Positions 33,259-40,957 of a stretch of DNA of 64,000 bases are shown in pieces. Made by a program: the position numbers and the translations under genes. The notes under the pieces are model-generated. The model saw only the letters and a list, made by a program, of their open reading frames with translations. It was not told where the DNA came from and did no database searches. How positions within the stretch are numbered: the first letter of the stretch is position 1; each line of letters opens with the position of its first letter. Source of the stretch: Amycolatopsis sp. 195334CR (GTDB taxonomy: Bacteria > Actinomycetota > Actinomycetes > Mycobacteriales > Pseudonocardiaceae); the NCBI RefSeq assembly GCF_017309385.1, contig NZ_JAFJMJ010000001.1:2108001-2172000 (forward strand), written 5' to 3'.

Positions 33259-33304
33259 CCTGGGTGCACGCCCCCGCTGCGGGTGCGTGCACCCAGGCTT
33301 TTTT
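33259..33304 (+). terminator. Strong Rho-independent terminator with no upstream gene
   Basis: CCTGGGTGCACGC (33259-33271) pairs perfectly with GCGTGCACCCAGG (33285-33297). The loop contains CCC/GGG that can extend the pairing, and six T follow at 33299-33304. It reads on the plus strand, 44 bases before the metallopeptidase start codon. Confidence 0.75.
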
Positions 33305-33347
33305 CTTGCCCAGGCGGGGTTTCCCGGCGAGGACTAGGCTTTGCCGC

Positions 33348-34253
33348 GTGCGATTCGACGAAGGTGCGGGCCTCGACCTGTCCGAGGTCTCCGATCAGCG
33401 TGGCGGCGGCGGGATCGGCGGCCGGGTCGCCCTCGGCGGTGGTGGGCTCGGCGTGCTCGGCCTGGTGGTCTACTTCCTCCTCGGCCAGTTCGGCGGGGTC
33501 TCGCCGAGCGGCTCCGGGTTGTCCGGCATCGGGTCCGGCCAGCAGACCGACAACACCTCGCTCTCCTCGGAGTGCCGCACCGGCGCCGACGCCAACCGGA
33601 ACCAGGACTGCGCCACGGTCGCGGTGATCAACTCCATCCAGGACTACTGGGCCGCCGAGTTCGCCCGCTCCGGCCAGACCTACCGCAAGGCCACCACGAA
33701 CTTCTTCAGCGGCGGCGTGCGCACCGGCTGCGGCAGCGCCAGCTCCGACGTCGGCCCGTTCTACTGCCCCGCCGACTCCGAGGTCTACATCGACCTCGCG
33801 TTCTTCCAGGAACTCCGTTCGCGCTTCGGTGCGCAGGGCGGCCCGTTCGCCGAGGCGTACGTGCTGGCCCACGAGTACGGCCACCACGTGCAGAACCTCA
33901 ACGGCACCTCCGACCGCGTGCGCAGCCGCAGCGGCCCCGCCTCCGACTCGGTCCGGCTGGAACTCCAGGCCGACTGCTACGCGGGCGTCTGGGCCAACCA
34001 CGCCACCACCACGCCCACCGAGACCGGCAGGCCGCTGGTCACCGAGATCACCCAGGACGACGTCAAGCGCGCACTGGACACCGCCGCCCGCATCGGCGAC
34101 GACTACATCCAGCGCGAACTCGGCGGCGGCCGGGTGGACCAGTCGAAGTTCAGCCACGGCAGCTCGAAGCAGCGCGAGAAGTGGTTCACCACCGGCATCA
34201 CCACCGGCGACCCGGCCCGCTGCGACACCTTCAGCACGCGCGACCTGGGCTGA
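33348..34253 (+). CDS. Membrane-anchored neutral zinc metallopeptidase (YpfJ type)
   Basis: A 301-residue protein of the neutral zinc metallopeptidase family (YpfJ-like). An N-terminal Gly-rich cytoplasmic segment (FDEGAGLDLSEVSDQRGGGG) leads to one membrane helix (VALGGGGLGVLGLVVYFLLG), then an external catalytic domain with VLAHEYGHHVQNLNGT (HExxH zinc motif) and LELQADCYAGVWANH (third ligand region). TAGGCT (33335-33340) is 7 bases before GTG 33348, so the transcript is leaderless and starts downstream of the 33259-33304 terminator. The natural substrate is unknown. Confidence 0.88.
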   Translation: MRFDEGAGLDLSEVSDQRGGGGIGGRVALGGGGLGVLGLVVYFLLGQFGGVSPSGSGLSGIGSGQQTDNTSLSSECRTGADANRNQDCATVAVINSIQDYWAAEFARSGQTYRKATTNFFSGGVRTGCGSASSDVGPFYCPADSEVYIDLAFFQELRSRFGAQGGPFAEAYVLAHEYGHHVQNLNGTSDRVRSRSGPASDSVRLELQADCYAGVWANHATTTPTETGRPLVTEITQDDVKRALDTAARIGDDYIQRELGGGRVDQSKFSHGSSKQREKWFTTGITTGDPARCDTFSTRDLG

Positions 34254-34264
34254 GCGCACGAAGA

Positions 34265-34295
34265 GGGGGCCGTGAGCACCTGGCTCACGGCCCCC
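34265..34295. terminator. Hairpin between convergent peptidase genes
   Basis: Perfect 13-base arms GGGGGCCGTGAGC (34265-34277) and GCTCACGGCCCCC (34283-34295) with loop ACCTG, between the ends of the metallopeptidase and M28 genes. There is no T tract; it probably serves both strands. Confidence 0.75.
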
Positions 34296-34310
34296 GGAAA
34301 CCACTGCCGA

Positions 34311-35846
34311 TCAGGCGGCGACGTCGTGCGTGTGCTCGGCGTGTGCCGAGAAGCTGCGCTGCGCCTTCCGCTGGTCAGCGGTCGCCTTCTTGTTCTTCGC
34401 GCCCTGCGGGCCGACCCCGTTGACCTCCTCGGTGCTGATGCCGTAGGTGGCGGTCACCCAGGCCAGCGCGTCGGAGTTGCGGTCGAGGGCCTTGCGGTCC
34501 ACGTTCCCGAGGTTGTCGCACGGCTGGTGGTAGCACGGGTCGTAGGCCACGCCCGCCTTGCCGCCCCACTTCGCCGCCTGCGCCTCGGTCTTGATGCCCT
34601 CGGCACCGGTGAACAGGCCACCGGCCGGGATGCCCAGCGCGATGAAGCCGCCGTAGTCGGAACGGCCGCTGAAGTCGGTGTCCTCCACCGGGATGCCCTG
34701 CGAGCCGAGGTAGCCGACGAACTGCTGCTCGATCTGCGCCGAACCGTACGGGCCGGGGCCCGAACCCTCACCGGCCGAGTCGTCGCCGTCGTAGGCGAAG
34801 TACGCCGCGTTCGGCGAGCCGATCATGTCGAAGTTGAGGTACAGCGCGATGTCCAGCTGCTGCTCGAAGCTCAGCTGCGCGGTGTAGTAGTCCGAGCCGA
34901 CCAGGCCGAACTCCTCGGCACCCCACCAGGCGAAGCGCACCGCGTTGTTCACCTTCGGGCTGCCGCCCAGCTGCAACGCGGTCTCCAGCAGCCCGGCCGA
35001 GCCGGTGCCGTTGTCGTTGATCCCGGCGCCGCCCGGCACGCTGTCCAGGTGGGCACCGGCCATCACCACGTTGTCCTTGCGGCCGGTCTTGGTCTCCGCG
35101 ATCACGTTGTAGGTGCTGCGCTGCTCCTGGATGGTGCGCAGCTCCAGGGTGACCGAGGCGCCGTTCTGGCTCGCCAGCGACTCGCCGGCGGCCTTGGTGA
35201 TGCCACCGGTCGGGATCTTCGCCGCGGTCGGGTCACCGAGCGTGCCGTTCAGGTCGCCGTCGGTGTTGTTGTAGATGACCGCGCCGACCGCACCGGCTTC
35301 CGCGGCGGCCTGCTGCTTCTGCGCGAACGAGCACGCCCCGCGCGAGACCAGCACGATCTTGCCGGTCACCCCGCTGTAGTCGGTCGCCTCGCAGCCCGGC
35401 GTGGCGTCCGACGGGACCACGGCCAGCGGTGCGGTGATGCCCCCGACCGGCGTGGACGGGCTGTAGGTCATCACGATCACCGGCACGTCCGCCCCGGCCA
35501 CCTTGAGGCTCTCGGCGAGCGTCTCGGAGTAGGTGAACGGGAACTGCTGCCGGGTCACGGTGAAGCCAGCGGACTCCAGCTTGGCGGCCACGTACTCGGC
35601 GGACTTGTCGTAGCCCGGCGTGCCGGCGGCCCTGGTCCGGCCGTTCTGGTCGGAAATGCGCTGGAGGGCGATCAGGTGCCGGTTCACGCCACCTACGTCG
35701 ACCTTCTTCACCAGCTGCTTGGCCAGTGCAGGCCCGTCCGGCACCGCCTGCGCCTGCGCGCCTGCGGCCGGGGCGGTGCCCAGCGCCAAGCCCGCGCAGG
35801 CCGCCAGAGCGACCGCGGGCGCGAGCTTTTTTCTCACGGATGACAT
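34311..35846 (-). CDS. Secreted M28 aminopeptidase with PA domain
   Basis: A 511-residue exported enzyme. The signal peptide is KKLAPAVALAACAGLALGTA (cleavage after AGA near residue 31). The PA insert spans about 140-240 (GKIVLVSRGACSFAQKQQAA). The M28 zinc peptidase domain has VVMAGAHLDSVPGGAGINDN (first zinc His and bridging Asp), WWGAEEFGLVGSDYYTAQL (catalytic Glu and zinc Glu) and LYLNFDMIGSP. It resembles the Streptomyces leupeptin-inactivating/aminopeptidase group and removes N-terminal residues from peptides outside the cell. GGGGAA lies 7 bases before the ATG at 35846. The C-terminal His-rich tail (AHAEHTHDVAA) is unusual and may bind metal. Confidence 0.9.
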   Translation of the reverse strand: MSSVRKKLAPAVALAACAGLALGTAPAAGAQAQAVPDGPALAKQLVKKVDVGGVNRHLIALQRISDQNGRTRAAGTPGYDKSAEYVAAKLESAGFTVTRQQFPFTYSETLAESLKVAGADVPVIVMTYSPSTPVGGITAPLAVVPSDATPGCEATDYSGVTGKIVLVSRGACSFAQKQQAAAEAGAVGAVIYNNTDGDLNGTLGDPTAAKIPTGGITKAAGESLASQNGASVTLELRTIQEQRSTYNVIAETKTGRKDNVVMAGAHLDSVPGGAGINDNGTGSAGLLETALQLGGSPKVNNAVRFAWWGAEEFGLVGSDYYTAQLSFEQQLDIALYLNFDMIGSPNAAYFAYDGDDSAGEGSGPGPYGSAQIEQQFVGYLGSQGIPVEDTDFSGRSDYGGFIALGIPAGGLFTGAEGIKTEAQAAKWGGKAGVAYDPCYHQPCDNLGNVDRKALDRNSDALAWVTATYGISTEEVNGVGPQGAKNKKATADQRKAQRSFSAHAEHTHDVAA

Positions 35847-36048
35847 CGAGCGGTTCCCCAATCTCACGTGGAATCGGCAGCCGGCTCCGCATGTCCCCCG
35901 ACACAGCCGGTTGCCGCAGTGCGCATCACCTTCAGGTGTTTTCCGTTCCCGGTCAAGATGCATTCGTTGGATTCCGGGACAGTAACCGTTTAACCGCCGT
36001 TTACGGGCGCTGGTAACGAATTGACATTGTGGGTTTATGGTCGACGGT

Positions 36049-37026
36049 ATGCACGCGATCACGATCACCGAACCAGGCGGACCGGAGAACCTTCGCTGGA
36101 CCGAGGTCCCCGACCCGGAACCAGGCAGCGGGGAGGTGCTGGTGGAGGTCGCCGCCAGCGCGGTCAACCGCGCCGACCTGCTGCAACGCCGCGGGCTGTA
36201 CCCGCCGCCGAAGGGCGCCAGCGAGATCATCGGCCTGGAGTGCTCCGGGGTGATCGCCGAACTCGGTGAGGGCGTCGAGGGCTGGTCCGTCGGCGACGAG
36301 GTGTGCGCGCTGCTGGCGGGCGGCGGCTACGCGGAGAAGGTGGTGGTGCCCGCCGGGCAGCTGCTGCCGGTGCCGGGTGAGGTCAAGCTGATCGCCGCCG
36401 CCGGGCTGCCCGAGGTGGCCTGCACGGTCTGGTCGAACGTGGTCATGCACGCGGGACTGGCCGAGGGCGAGGTGCTGCTGGTCCACGGCGGCGCGGGCGG
36501 CATCGGCACGCACGCGATCCAGGTGGGCAAGGCGCTCGGCGCCACGGTGGCGGTCACCGCGGGCTCGGCGGACCGGCTCGACCGCTGCCGCCAACTCGGC
36601 GCCGACCTCACCATCAACTACCGCGACCAGGACTTCGTCGAGGTGCTGCGCGCGGAAACCGGCGGCGCGGACGTCATCCTGGACAACATGGGCGCGTCCT
36701 ACCTCGGCCGCAACGTCGACGTGCTCAAGCCGGACGGACGGCTGATGGTGATCGGCATGCAGGGCGGGGTCAAGGGCGAGCTGAACCTCGGTGCGCTGCT
36801 CGGCAAGCGCGCCAGCGTGACCGGGCTCGGGCTGCGTGGCAGGCCGGTCGAGAACAAGGCACGCATCGTCAGCGCGGTCCGCGAGCACCTGTGGCCGCTG
36901 GTCGAGCGCGGTGAGGTGGCGCCGGTGGTGGACCAGGTGCTGCCGATGGCCGAGGCGGGCACCGCGCACGCCGCGCTGGACGAGGGCGGCGTGTTCGGCA
37001 AGATCCTGCTGGCCGCGCGCTCCTGA
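36049..37026 (+). CDS. NAD(P)H:quinone oxidoreductase (PIG3-type MDR, Rv3777-like)
   Basis: A 325-residue zinc-free medium-chain reductase: MHAITITEPGGPENLRWTEV, AASAVNRADLLQRRGLYPPP, GLECSGVIAELGEGVEGWSV and nucleotide motif VHGGAGGIGTHAIQVGKALG. This matches TP53I3/PIG3-type quinone reductases and corresponds to Rv3777, which lies at the same place beside the aminotransferase-like gene in M. tuberculosis. TATGGT (36036-36041) is 7 bases before ATG 36049, a leaderless start, so the ATG at 36037 inside the promoter is not used. It is convergent with the next gene, one base apart. Confidence 0.85.
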   Translation: MHAITITEPGGPENLRWTEVPDPEPGSGEVLVEVAASAVNRADLLQRRGLYPPPKGASEIIGLECSGVIAELGEGVEGWSVGDEVCALLAGGGYAEKVVVPAGQLLPVPGEVKLIAAAGLPEVACTVWSNVVMHAGLAEGEVLLVHGGAGGIGTHAIQVGKALGATVAVTAGSADRLDRCRQLGADLTINYRDQDFVEVLRAETGGADVILDNMGASYLGRNVDVLKPDGRLMVIGMQGGVKGELNLGALLGKRASVTGLGLRGRPVENKARIVSAVREHLWPLVERGEVAPVVDQVLPMAEAGTAHAALDEGGVFGKILLAARS

Positions 37027-37027
37027 G

Positions 37028-38227
37028 TCAGCGCAGTTCTTCGAGGACGCGCACCAGCTGGTTGATCTCGAAGACGTTGGAGTAGTGGGCGAGGCCGATG
37101 CGGACCGCACCGCCGACCTCGCCGACTCCCAGCGCCCAGAACACCCCGCTGGTGCCGTCGTCGGCGAACGCGCAAAGTCCCTGCGAGGCAAGGTATTCGG
37201 CCACTTCGGGCGACTTCTTGCCGGCCACGGTGAAGGCGAGCGACGGGATCCGGCGCATCGCGTCGCCGATCACCATCACGTGCCGCAGCGAGCGCAGTTC
37301 CGTGCTCAGCTGGGCGAGCAGGCCGGCGTGGTACGACTTCGCCGAACCGAGCGAGGTGACCAGCTTCTCCCGCCGCGAGCCGATCGCGGCGTCGTCCAAA
37401 CCGGACAGGTAGTCCACCGAGGCGACCAGCCCGGCGAGCAGCGGGTAGGCGTGCGGGCCCAGTTCGAGCCGGGCCGGGCCGCGCGCGTTGGCCTCCAGTG
37501 AGGCCGACGGCAGCCGCTCCAGCAGTTCCGGATCGCGGAAGACGAGGGCGCCGACCGCGGGCCCGCCCCAGGCCTGCGCCGAGACGACCATGATGTCCGC
37601 GCCCAGCTCCTGCAGGTCCAGCGGCACGAACGGGGCCGCGTAGGTGGCGTCCACCACCACCAGCGCGCCGACCCGCTTGGCGAACTCGATGATCGTCGGC
37701 ACGTCGGGGCGGGTGCCCACCGAGCCCGACGCCAGCGTCACGGTGACCACCTTGGTGCGCGCGGACACCAGGTTCTCGTACTGCCAGGCGGGCAGTTCGC
37801 AGGTCTCGATGTCTATCTCGCCCCAGCGCACCACCGCGCCGACGCGCTTGGCCGCCCGCCGCCACGGCGCCAGGTTCGCCTGCTCGTCGAGCCGGGAGAC
37901 GACCACCTCGTCGCCGATGGTCCACCGCTCGGACAGCGCGTCGACCAGGCGCTGGATCAGCACCGACGCGCTCGCGCCGAGCACCACGCCGGTCGGTTCC
38001 GCGCCGACCAGGTCGGCCACCGCCCGCCGGGCCGCGGACACGATGCTCTCGGCGCGCTGCGAGGCCGGGAAAGCGCCCCCGGGCCCGGAAACCGGGGCCC
38101 GCATCGCCGTGGAGACCGCCGAGGCCACCTGCTCGGGCACCAGCATCCCGGCCGCGCCGTCGAAGTGAATCCAGCCATCACCCAGTGCGGGGAACAACCC
38201 GCGAATCCGAGCGACGTCGAAGGCCAT
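37028..38227 (-). CDS. Class V aminotransferase/cysteine desulfurase-like protein lacking the PLP lysine (Rv3778c-like)
   Basis: A 399-residue protein with the cysteine desulfurase-like fold: GDGWIHFDGAAGMLVPEQVA, VVSRLDEQANLAPWRRAAKR, ALVVVDATYAAPFVPLDLQE (Asp that would pair with the PLP ring). Where active members have SAxK..GP, this one reads VVSAQAWGGPAVGALVFRD, so the Schiff-base Lys is replaced by Ala. Its M. tuberculosis counterpart Rv3778c sits in the same position, and as I recall it shares this feature. A non-catalytic or unusual role is likely. TACCGT (38239-38234) lies 6 bases before the ATG, a leaderless transcript. Confidence 0.8.
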   Translation of the reverse strand: MAFDVARIRGLFPALGDGWIHFDGAAGMLVPEQVASAVSTAMRAPVSGPGGAFPASQRAESIVSAARRAVADLVGAEPTGVVLGASASVLIQRLVDALSERWTIGDEVVVSRLDEQANLAPWRRAAKRVGAVVRWGEIDIETCELPAWQYENLVSARTKVVTVTLASGSVGTRPDVPTIIEFAKRVGALVVVDATYAAPFVPLDLQELGADIMVVSAQAWGGPAVGALVFRDPELLERLPSASLEANARGPARLELGPHAYPLLAGLVASVDYLSGLDDAAIGSRREKLVTSLGSAKSYHAGLLAQLSTELRSLRHVMVIGDAMRRIPSLAFTVAGKKSPEVAEYLASQGLCAFADDGTSGVFWALGVGEVGGAVRIGLAHYSNVFEINQLVRVLEELR

Positions 38228-38317
38228 GGGCACACGGTACGGAGCCCGGGAATCACCGTGTGCTCCGGGGTTGGCCTGGGAACCGCGTGACCAGCCACGG
38301 ACCAGTAGGCTCGGGGC

Positions 38318-38878
38318 ATGACCGAGCCGAATTACCCGAAAGCAGACACGAACGGCGAGTCCGCCCAGCACGTCGTGGTGGTCGGGCCGGACGGGTCCCC
38401 GGTCGGCACGGCCAGGATCGCGCCGAGCGAAGAGGCCGAGCAGAGCGAAACCGTCGGTGACCTCGTCGAAGAGCCCGCCAAGGTGATGCGCATCGGCACG
38501 ATGATCAAGCAGCTGCTCGAAGAGGTCCGCGCGGCACCGCTCGACGACGCCAGCCGCAACCGGGTCCGCGAGATCCACGAGACCTCGATCAAGGAGCTGG
38601 AGCAGGCACTCGCGCCGGAGCTGCGCGACGAGCTGGAACGCCTCGTCTCGCCGTTCACCGAGGACACCACGCCCACCGACGCCGAACTGCGGATCGCGCA
38701 GGCGCAGCTGGTCGGCTGGCTGGAGGGGCTGTTCCACGGCATCCAGACCGCGTTGTTCGCCCAGCAGATGGCCGCGCGGGTGCAGCTGGAGCAGATGCGC
38801 CGCGGGCTGCCGCCGGGCGCGTCGGCGGGCGGCGACAACCCCGGCCCCGGCATCAGCGGCACCGGCCAGTACCTCTAG
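38318..38878 (+). CDS. bpa: Bacterial proteasome activator Bpa/PafE (Rv3780-like)
   Basis: A 186-residue protein. Residues 50-165 form the four-helix core (VEEPAKVMRIGTMIKQLLEE and ELRIAQAQLVGWLEGLFHGI), and the C-terminus ends GTGQYL, the GQYL motif that docks in the alpha-ring pockets and opens the 20S gate. Bpa rings promote ATP- and Pup-independent degradation of unfolded proteins such as HspR. The gene lies next to the Rv3777/Rv3778c-like pair as in mycobacteria. TAGGCT (38306-38311) precedes the ATG by 6 bases, a leaderless transcript. It is divergent from the aminotransferase-like gene. Confidence 0.92.
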   Translation: MTEPNYPKADTNGESAQHVVVVGPDGSPVGTARIAPSEEAEQSETVGDLVEEPAKVMRIGTMIKQLLEEVRAAPLDDASRNRVREIHETSIKELEQALAPELRDELERLVSPFTEDTTPTDAELRIAQAQLVGWLEGLFHGIQTALFAQQMAARVQLEQMRRGLPPGASAGGDNPGPGISGTGQYL

Positions 38879-38902
38879 TCGGTCAACTACAAACCGTTGA
38901 TC

Positions 38903-38932
38903 TTGCTACTTGGTCAACGACCAACATAGACT
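38903..38932 (+). promoter_or_regulatory. Promoter TTGCTA-N18-TAGACT with a TTGGTC-AAC-GACCAA operator inside
   Basis: TTGCTA (38903-38908) and TAGACT (38927-38932) are 18 bases apart. Between them the perfect inverted repeat TTGGTCAACGACCAA occupies 38910-38924, and another GGTCAAC lies upstream at 38881-38887. This layout suggests repression of the 38981-39529 gene by a dimeric regulator. The regulator is not identifiable here. Confidence 0.5.
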
Positions 38933-38980
38933 CGGTTCCCCCCGTCGATCGGTTCCCCACCACGACGAAGGGAACCGAAG

Positions 38981-39529
38981 ATGCGGAACGCAGTCCGCGC
39001 CCTGGCCGTCGCGCTGATCGTGGCGCTGGGCGCGTCGGCGGGCGTCAGCCCGGCCGTCGCGGAGGTGCAGCGGGTCGCACCCGGCCCGCTGCCCAGTGAC
39101 ACCGGCGAAGCCGCGCCCCAGGTGTACGAGGTCGTGGCGAACATCCCGGTCGAGCTCACCAACGACGAGCAGGCCGCGGGCAACTGGGTGCGCGGCGAGT
39201 TCGAGAAGCGCGGGTACATCTGCCTCAAGTGCTACGCCGACGTGGCGCCGAGGGCGGACGTCGGCAAGTGCCTGTCCGGCATCGCCGCGGCGATCGGGTT
39301 CAACCTGTTCGCCGCGGGCAAGGTGCTCAAGCTGTGGAAGCTGGTCAAGGACCTCGGCGGGCCGCGCAAGATCGTCGACCTGATCAACAAGGCCTTCGCG
39401 CGCTCGAAGGAGCAGGACAAGGACGCGCTCGACGCACTCCGCGAGGTGTTCGAGGAAGCCGGCCAGGGCGTCGGCGCGATCGCCGCGGAGGTGCTCAGCA
39501 TCGACGGGATCCTGGACAACTGCTTCTAG
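38981..39529 (+). CDS. Unknown secreted protein with four cysteines
   Basis: A 182-residue protein with a Sec signal peptide (RALAVALIVALGASAGVSPA, cleavage after AVA near residue 26). The mature part has CLKC, GKC and a C-terminal DNCF, allowing two disulfides, and a helical middle (GFNLFAAGKVLKLWKLVKDL). I recognise no family. AAGGGA precedes the ATG. The gene has its own regulated-looking promoter and is followed 11 bp later by a small membrane protein gene, so the two may act together at the envelope. Confidence 0.65.
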   Translation: MRNAVRALAVALIVALGASAGVSPAVAEVQRVAPGPLPSDTGEAAPQVYEVVANIPVELTNDEQAAGNWVRGEFEKRGYICLKCYADVAPRADVGKCLSGIAAAIGFNLFAAGKVLKLWKLVKDLGGPRKIVDLINKAFARSKEQDKDALDALREVFEEAGQGVGAIAAEVLSIDGILDNCF

Positions 39530-39540
39530 GGGGTGGGGCC

Positions 39541-39939
39541 ATGCGCGGCCTGGACGGCCCCGCGCTCGCGCTGTTCTACGTGCTGCTCCCGGTGGCCACG
39601 CTGGTGGTGTGCGCGCTCGCCGTGCGCACCACCGTGCGGGCTCGTGCCGGGGGCAGCACCTGGGGTGACTCGGTCATCTCGGCGCAGGAGCGGTGGCTGC
39701 CCACGCGGCTGGCCGTCGCCTTCGCCGCGTTCGTGCTCACCGCCCTGGTTTCCTCGCTGGTCCAGGACGTGGCGCGGCCCACCATCACCGAACTCGTCGT
39801 GGTCGGCGCGCTCGCCGCCATCCCGTTCACCGCGCTGGACTCCTCCGCGCGGCAGCGGCGCACCGTTCCCGCCCTGGTCTCCGGCGCCGCCGCGGTTCTC
39901 GTTCCCGCGGGGCTCGGCTGGCTCTTCGCCGCCGGCTGA
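39541..39939 (+). CDS. Unknown four-helix membrane protein
   Basis: A 132-residue protein with four predicted membrane helices (LALFYVLLPVATLVVCALAV, RLAVAFAAFVLTALVSSLV, ITELVVVGALAAIPFTAL and a C-terminal helix ending GWLFAAG). No family recognised. The ATG at 39541 follows GGGGTGGGG. It lies 11 bp after the secreted protein gene and is probably in the same transcript. Confidence 0.6.
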   Translation: MRGLDGPALALFYVLLPVATLVVCALAVRTTVRARAGGSTWGDSVISAQERWLPTRLAVAFAAFVLTALVSSLVQDVARPTITELVVVGALAAIPFTALDSSARQRRTVPALVSGAAAVLVPAGLGWLFAAG

Positions 39940-40093
39940 GCCGGCGGGCCGGGGAAATAAGGCGCCCTATAACGCAACTACCGGTTCACGGCGAGTCGGC
40001 GCGTGCGTACACTCCTGGCTTTCGGCGCGGCCAAGGCATCGGGGCGATTGGGGGCCCCACCTGCCGAGCCTGCGAACGAGGGAGGCCCCTGCG

Positions 40094-40912
40094 GTGCGCG
40101 AAAGAATCCATCAGCTGCTCAGAGGTGAAGCAGTGCGCCGGTCGATGCGCGAGAAGTTCCTCCGCGCCATGGCCGAGGTGATGGAACCGTGGCAGAACGA
40201 GCAGCGCGAACGCCTCGACCGGCTCGAACACGAGCTGCGCCAGGACGCGAAACACGCCTTCGACCGCCTGGTCGAGTTCGAAATCCGCAGCAGGCGGGAC
40301 ATCGTCTACGCGGCCGACCAGGAGGCCGCGATCGAGGCGAACCGCTTCGTGCGCAACCACATGCCGACCGCCCCGCACTTCGGCGACCCGCACGCCACCC
40401 TGGAGCACGCGCTGTCGCTGGCCCCGGCCGAGGGCATGGCGCTGGAGTTCGGCGTCTACACCGGGACCACGCTGAAGATCATCGCCGCCGCGCGCGCCGG
40501 TGAGGTGTACGGCTTCGACTCGTTCCAGGGCCTGCCCGAGGACTGGCGCAACGGTTTCCCGGCGGGCACCTTCACCGTCGACGGGCTGCCGGACGTCTCC
40601 GGCGCGGAGCTGGTGCCCGGCTGGTTCGACGAGACGCTGCCCAAGTTCCTCGACGAGCACCCCGGCCCGGTGGGCTTCCTGCACGTGGACGGCGACCTGT
40701 ACAGCTCGGCGAAGACCGTGCTGGACCTGGTCGGCCCCCGACTGGTCGAGGGCAGCATCGTGGTCTTCGACGAGTTCTTCAACTACCCGGGCTGGCAGCG
40801 GCACGAGTACCGGGCGTGGATGGAGTACGTCGGCGCGACCGGCGTGGAATTCACCTATGAGGGTTACACCTACTCCGACGAGCAGGTCATCGTCCGCATC
40901 GGCGGGCGGTGA
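40094..40912 (+). CDS. TylF/MycF-like SAM-dependent O-methyltransferase
   Basis: A 272-residue methyltransferase with an N-terminal helical extension (residues 1-75) and a class I domain: GMALEFGVYTGTTLKIIAAA (SAM loop), EVYGFDSFQGLPEDWRNGFP, FLHVDGDLYSSAKTVLDLVG and VEGSIVVFDEFFNYPGWQRH, with the metal-binding Asp pattern of TylF/MycF sugar O-methyltransferases. It lies 45 bp upstream of the galactan exporter genes, so methylation of a glycan or lipid-linked sugar is a reasonable inference. GTG 40094 with GGAGG at 40081-40085 is the chosen start; GTG 40133 is possible. Confidence 0.75.
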   Translation: MRERIHQLLRGEAVRRSMREKFLRAMAEVMEPWQNEQRERLDRLEHELRQDAKHAFDRLVEFEIRSRRDIVYAADQEAAIEANRFVRNHMPTAPHFGDPHATLEHALSLAPAEGMALEFGVYTGTTLKIIAAARAGEVYGFDSFQGLPEDWRNGFPAGTFTVDGLPDVSGAELVPGWFDETLPKFLDEHPGPVGFLHVDGDLYSSAKTVLDLVGPRLVEGSIVVFDEFFNYPGWQRHEYRAWMEYVGATGVEFTYEGYTYSDEQVIVRIGGR

Positions 40913-40957
40913 GGGCTGGTCTCAGTCAGGTCGAGCCCGTCGGTACCCTCGTATCTC

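Noticed and set aside
32813..33292. A 159-codon minus-strand frame in the gene-free stretch
   Set aside because: Third positions are not G/C-biased, the product is of mixed composition, and it overlaps the start of the MarR gene and the terminator hairpin.
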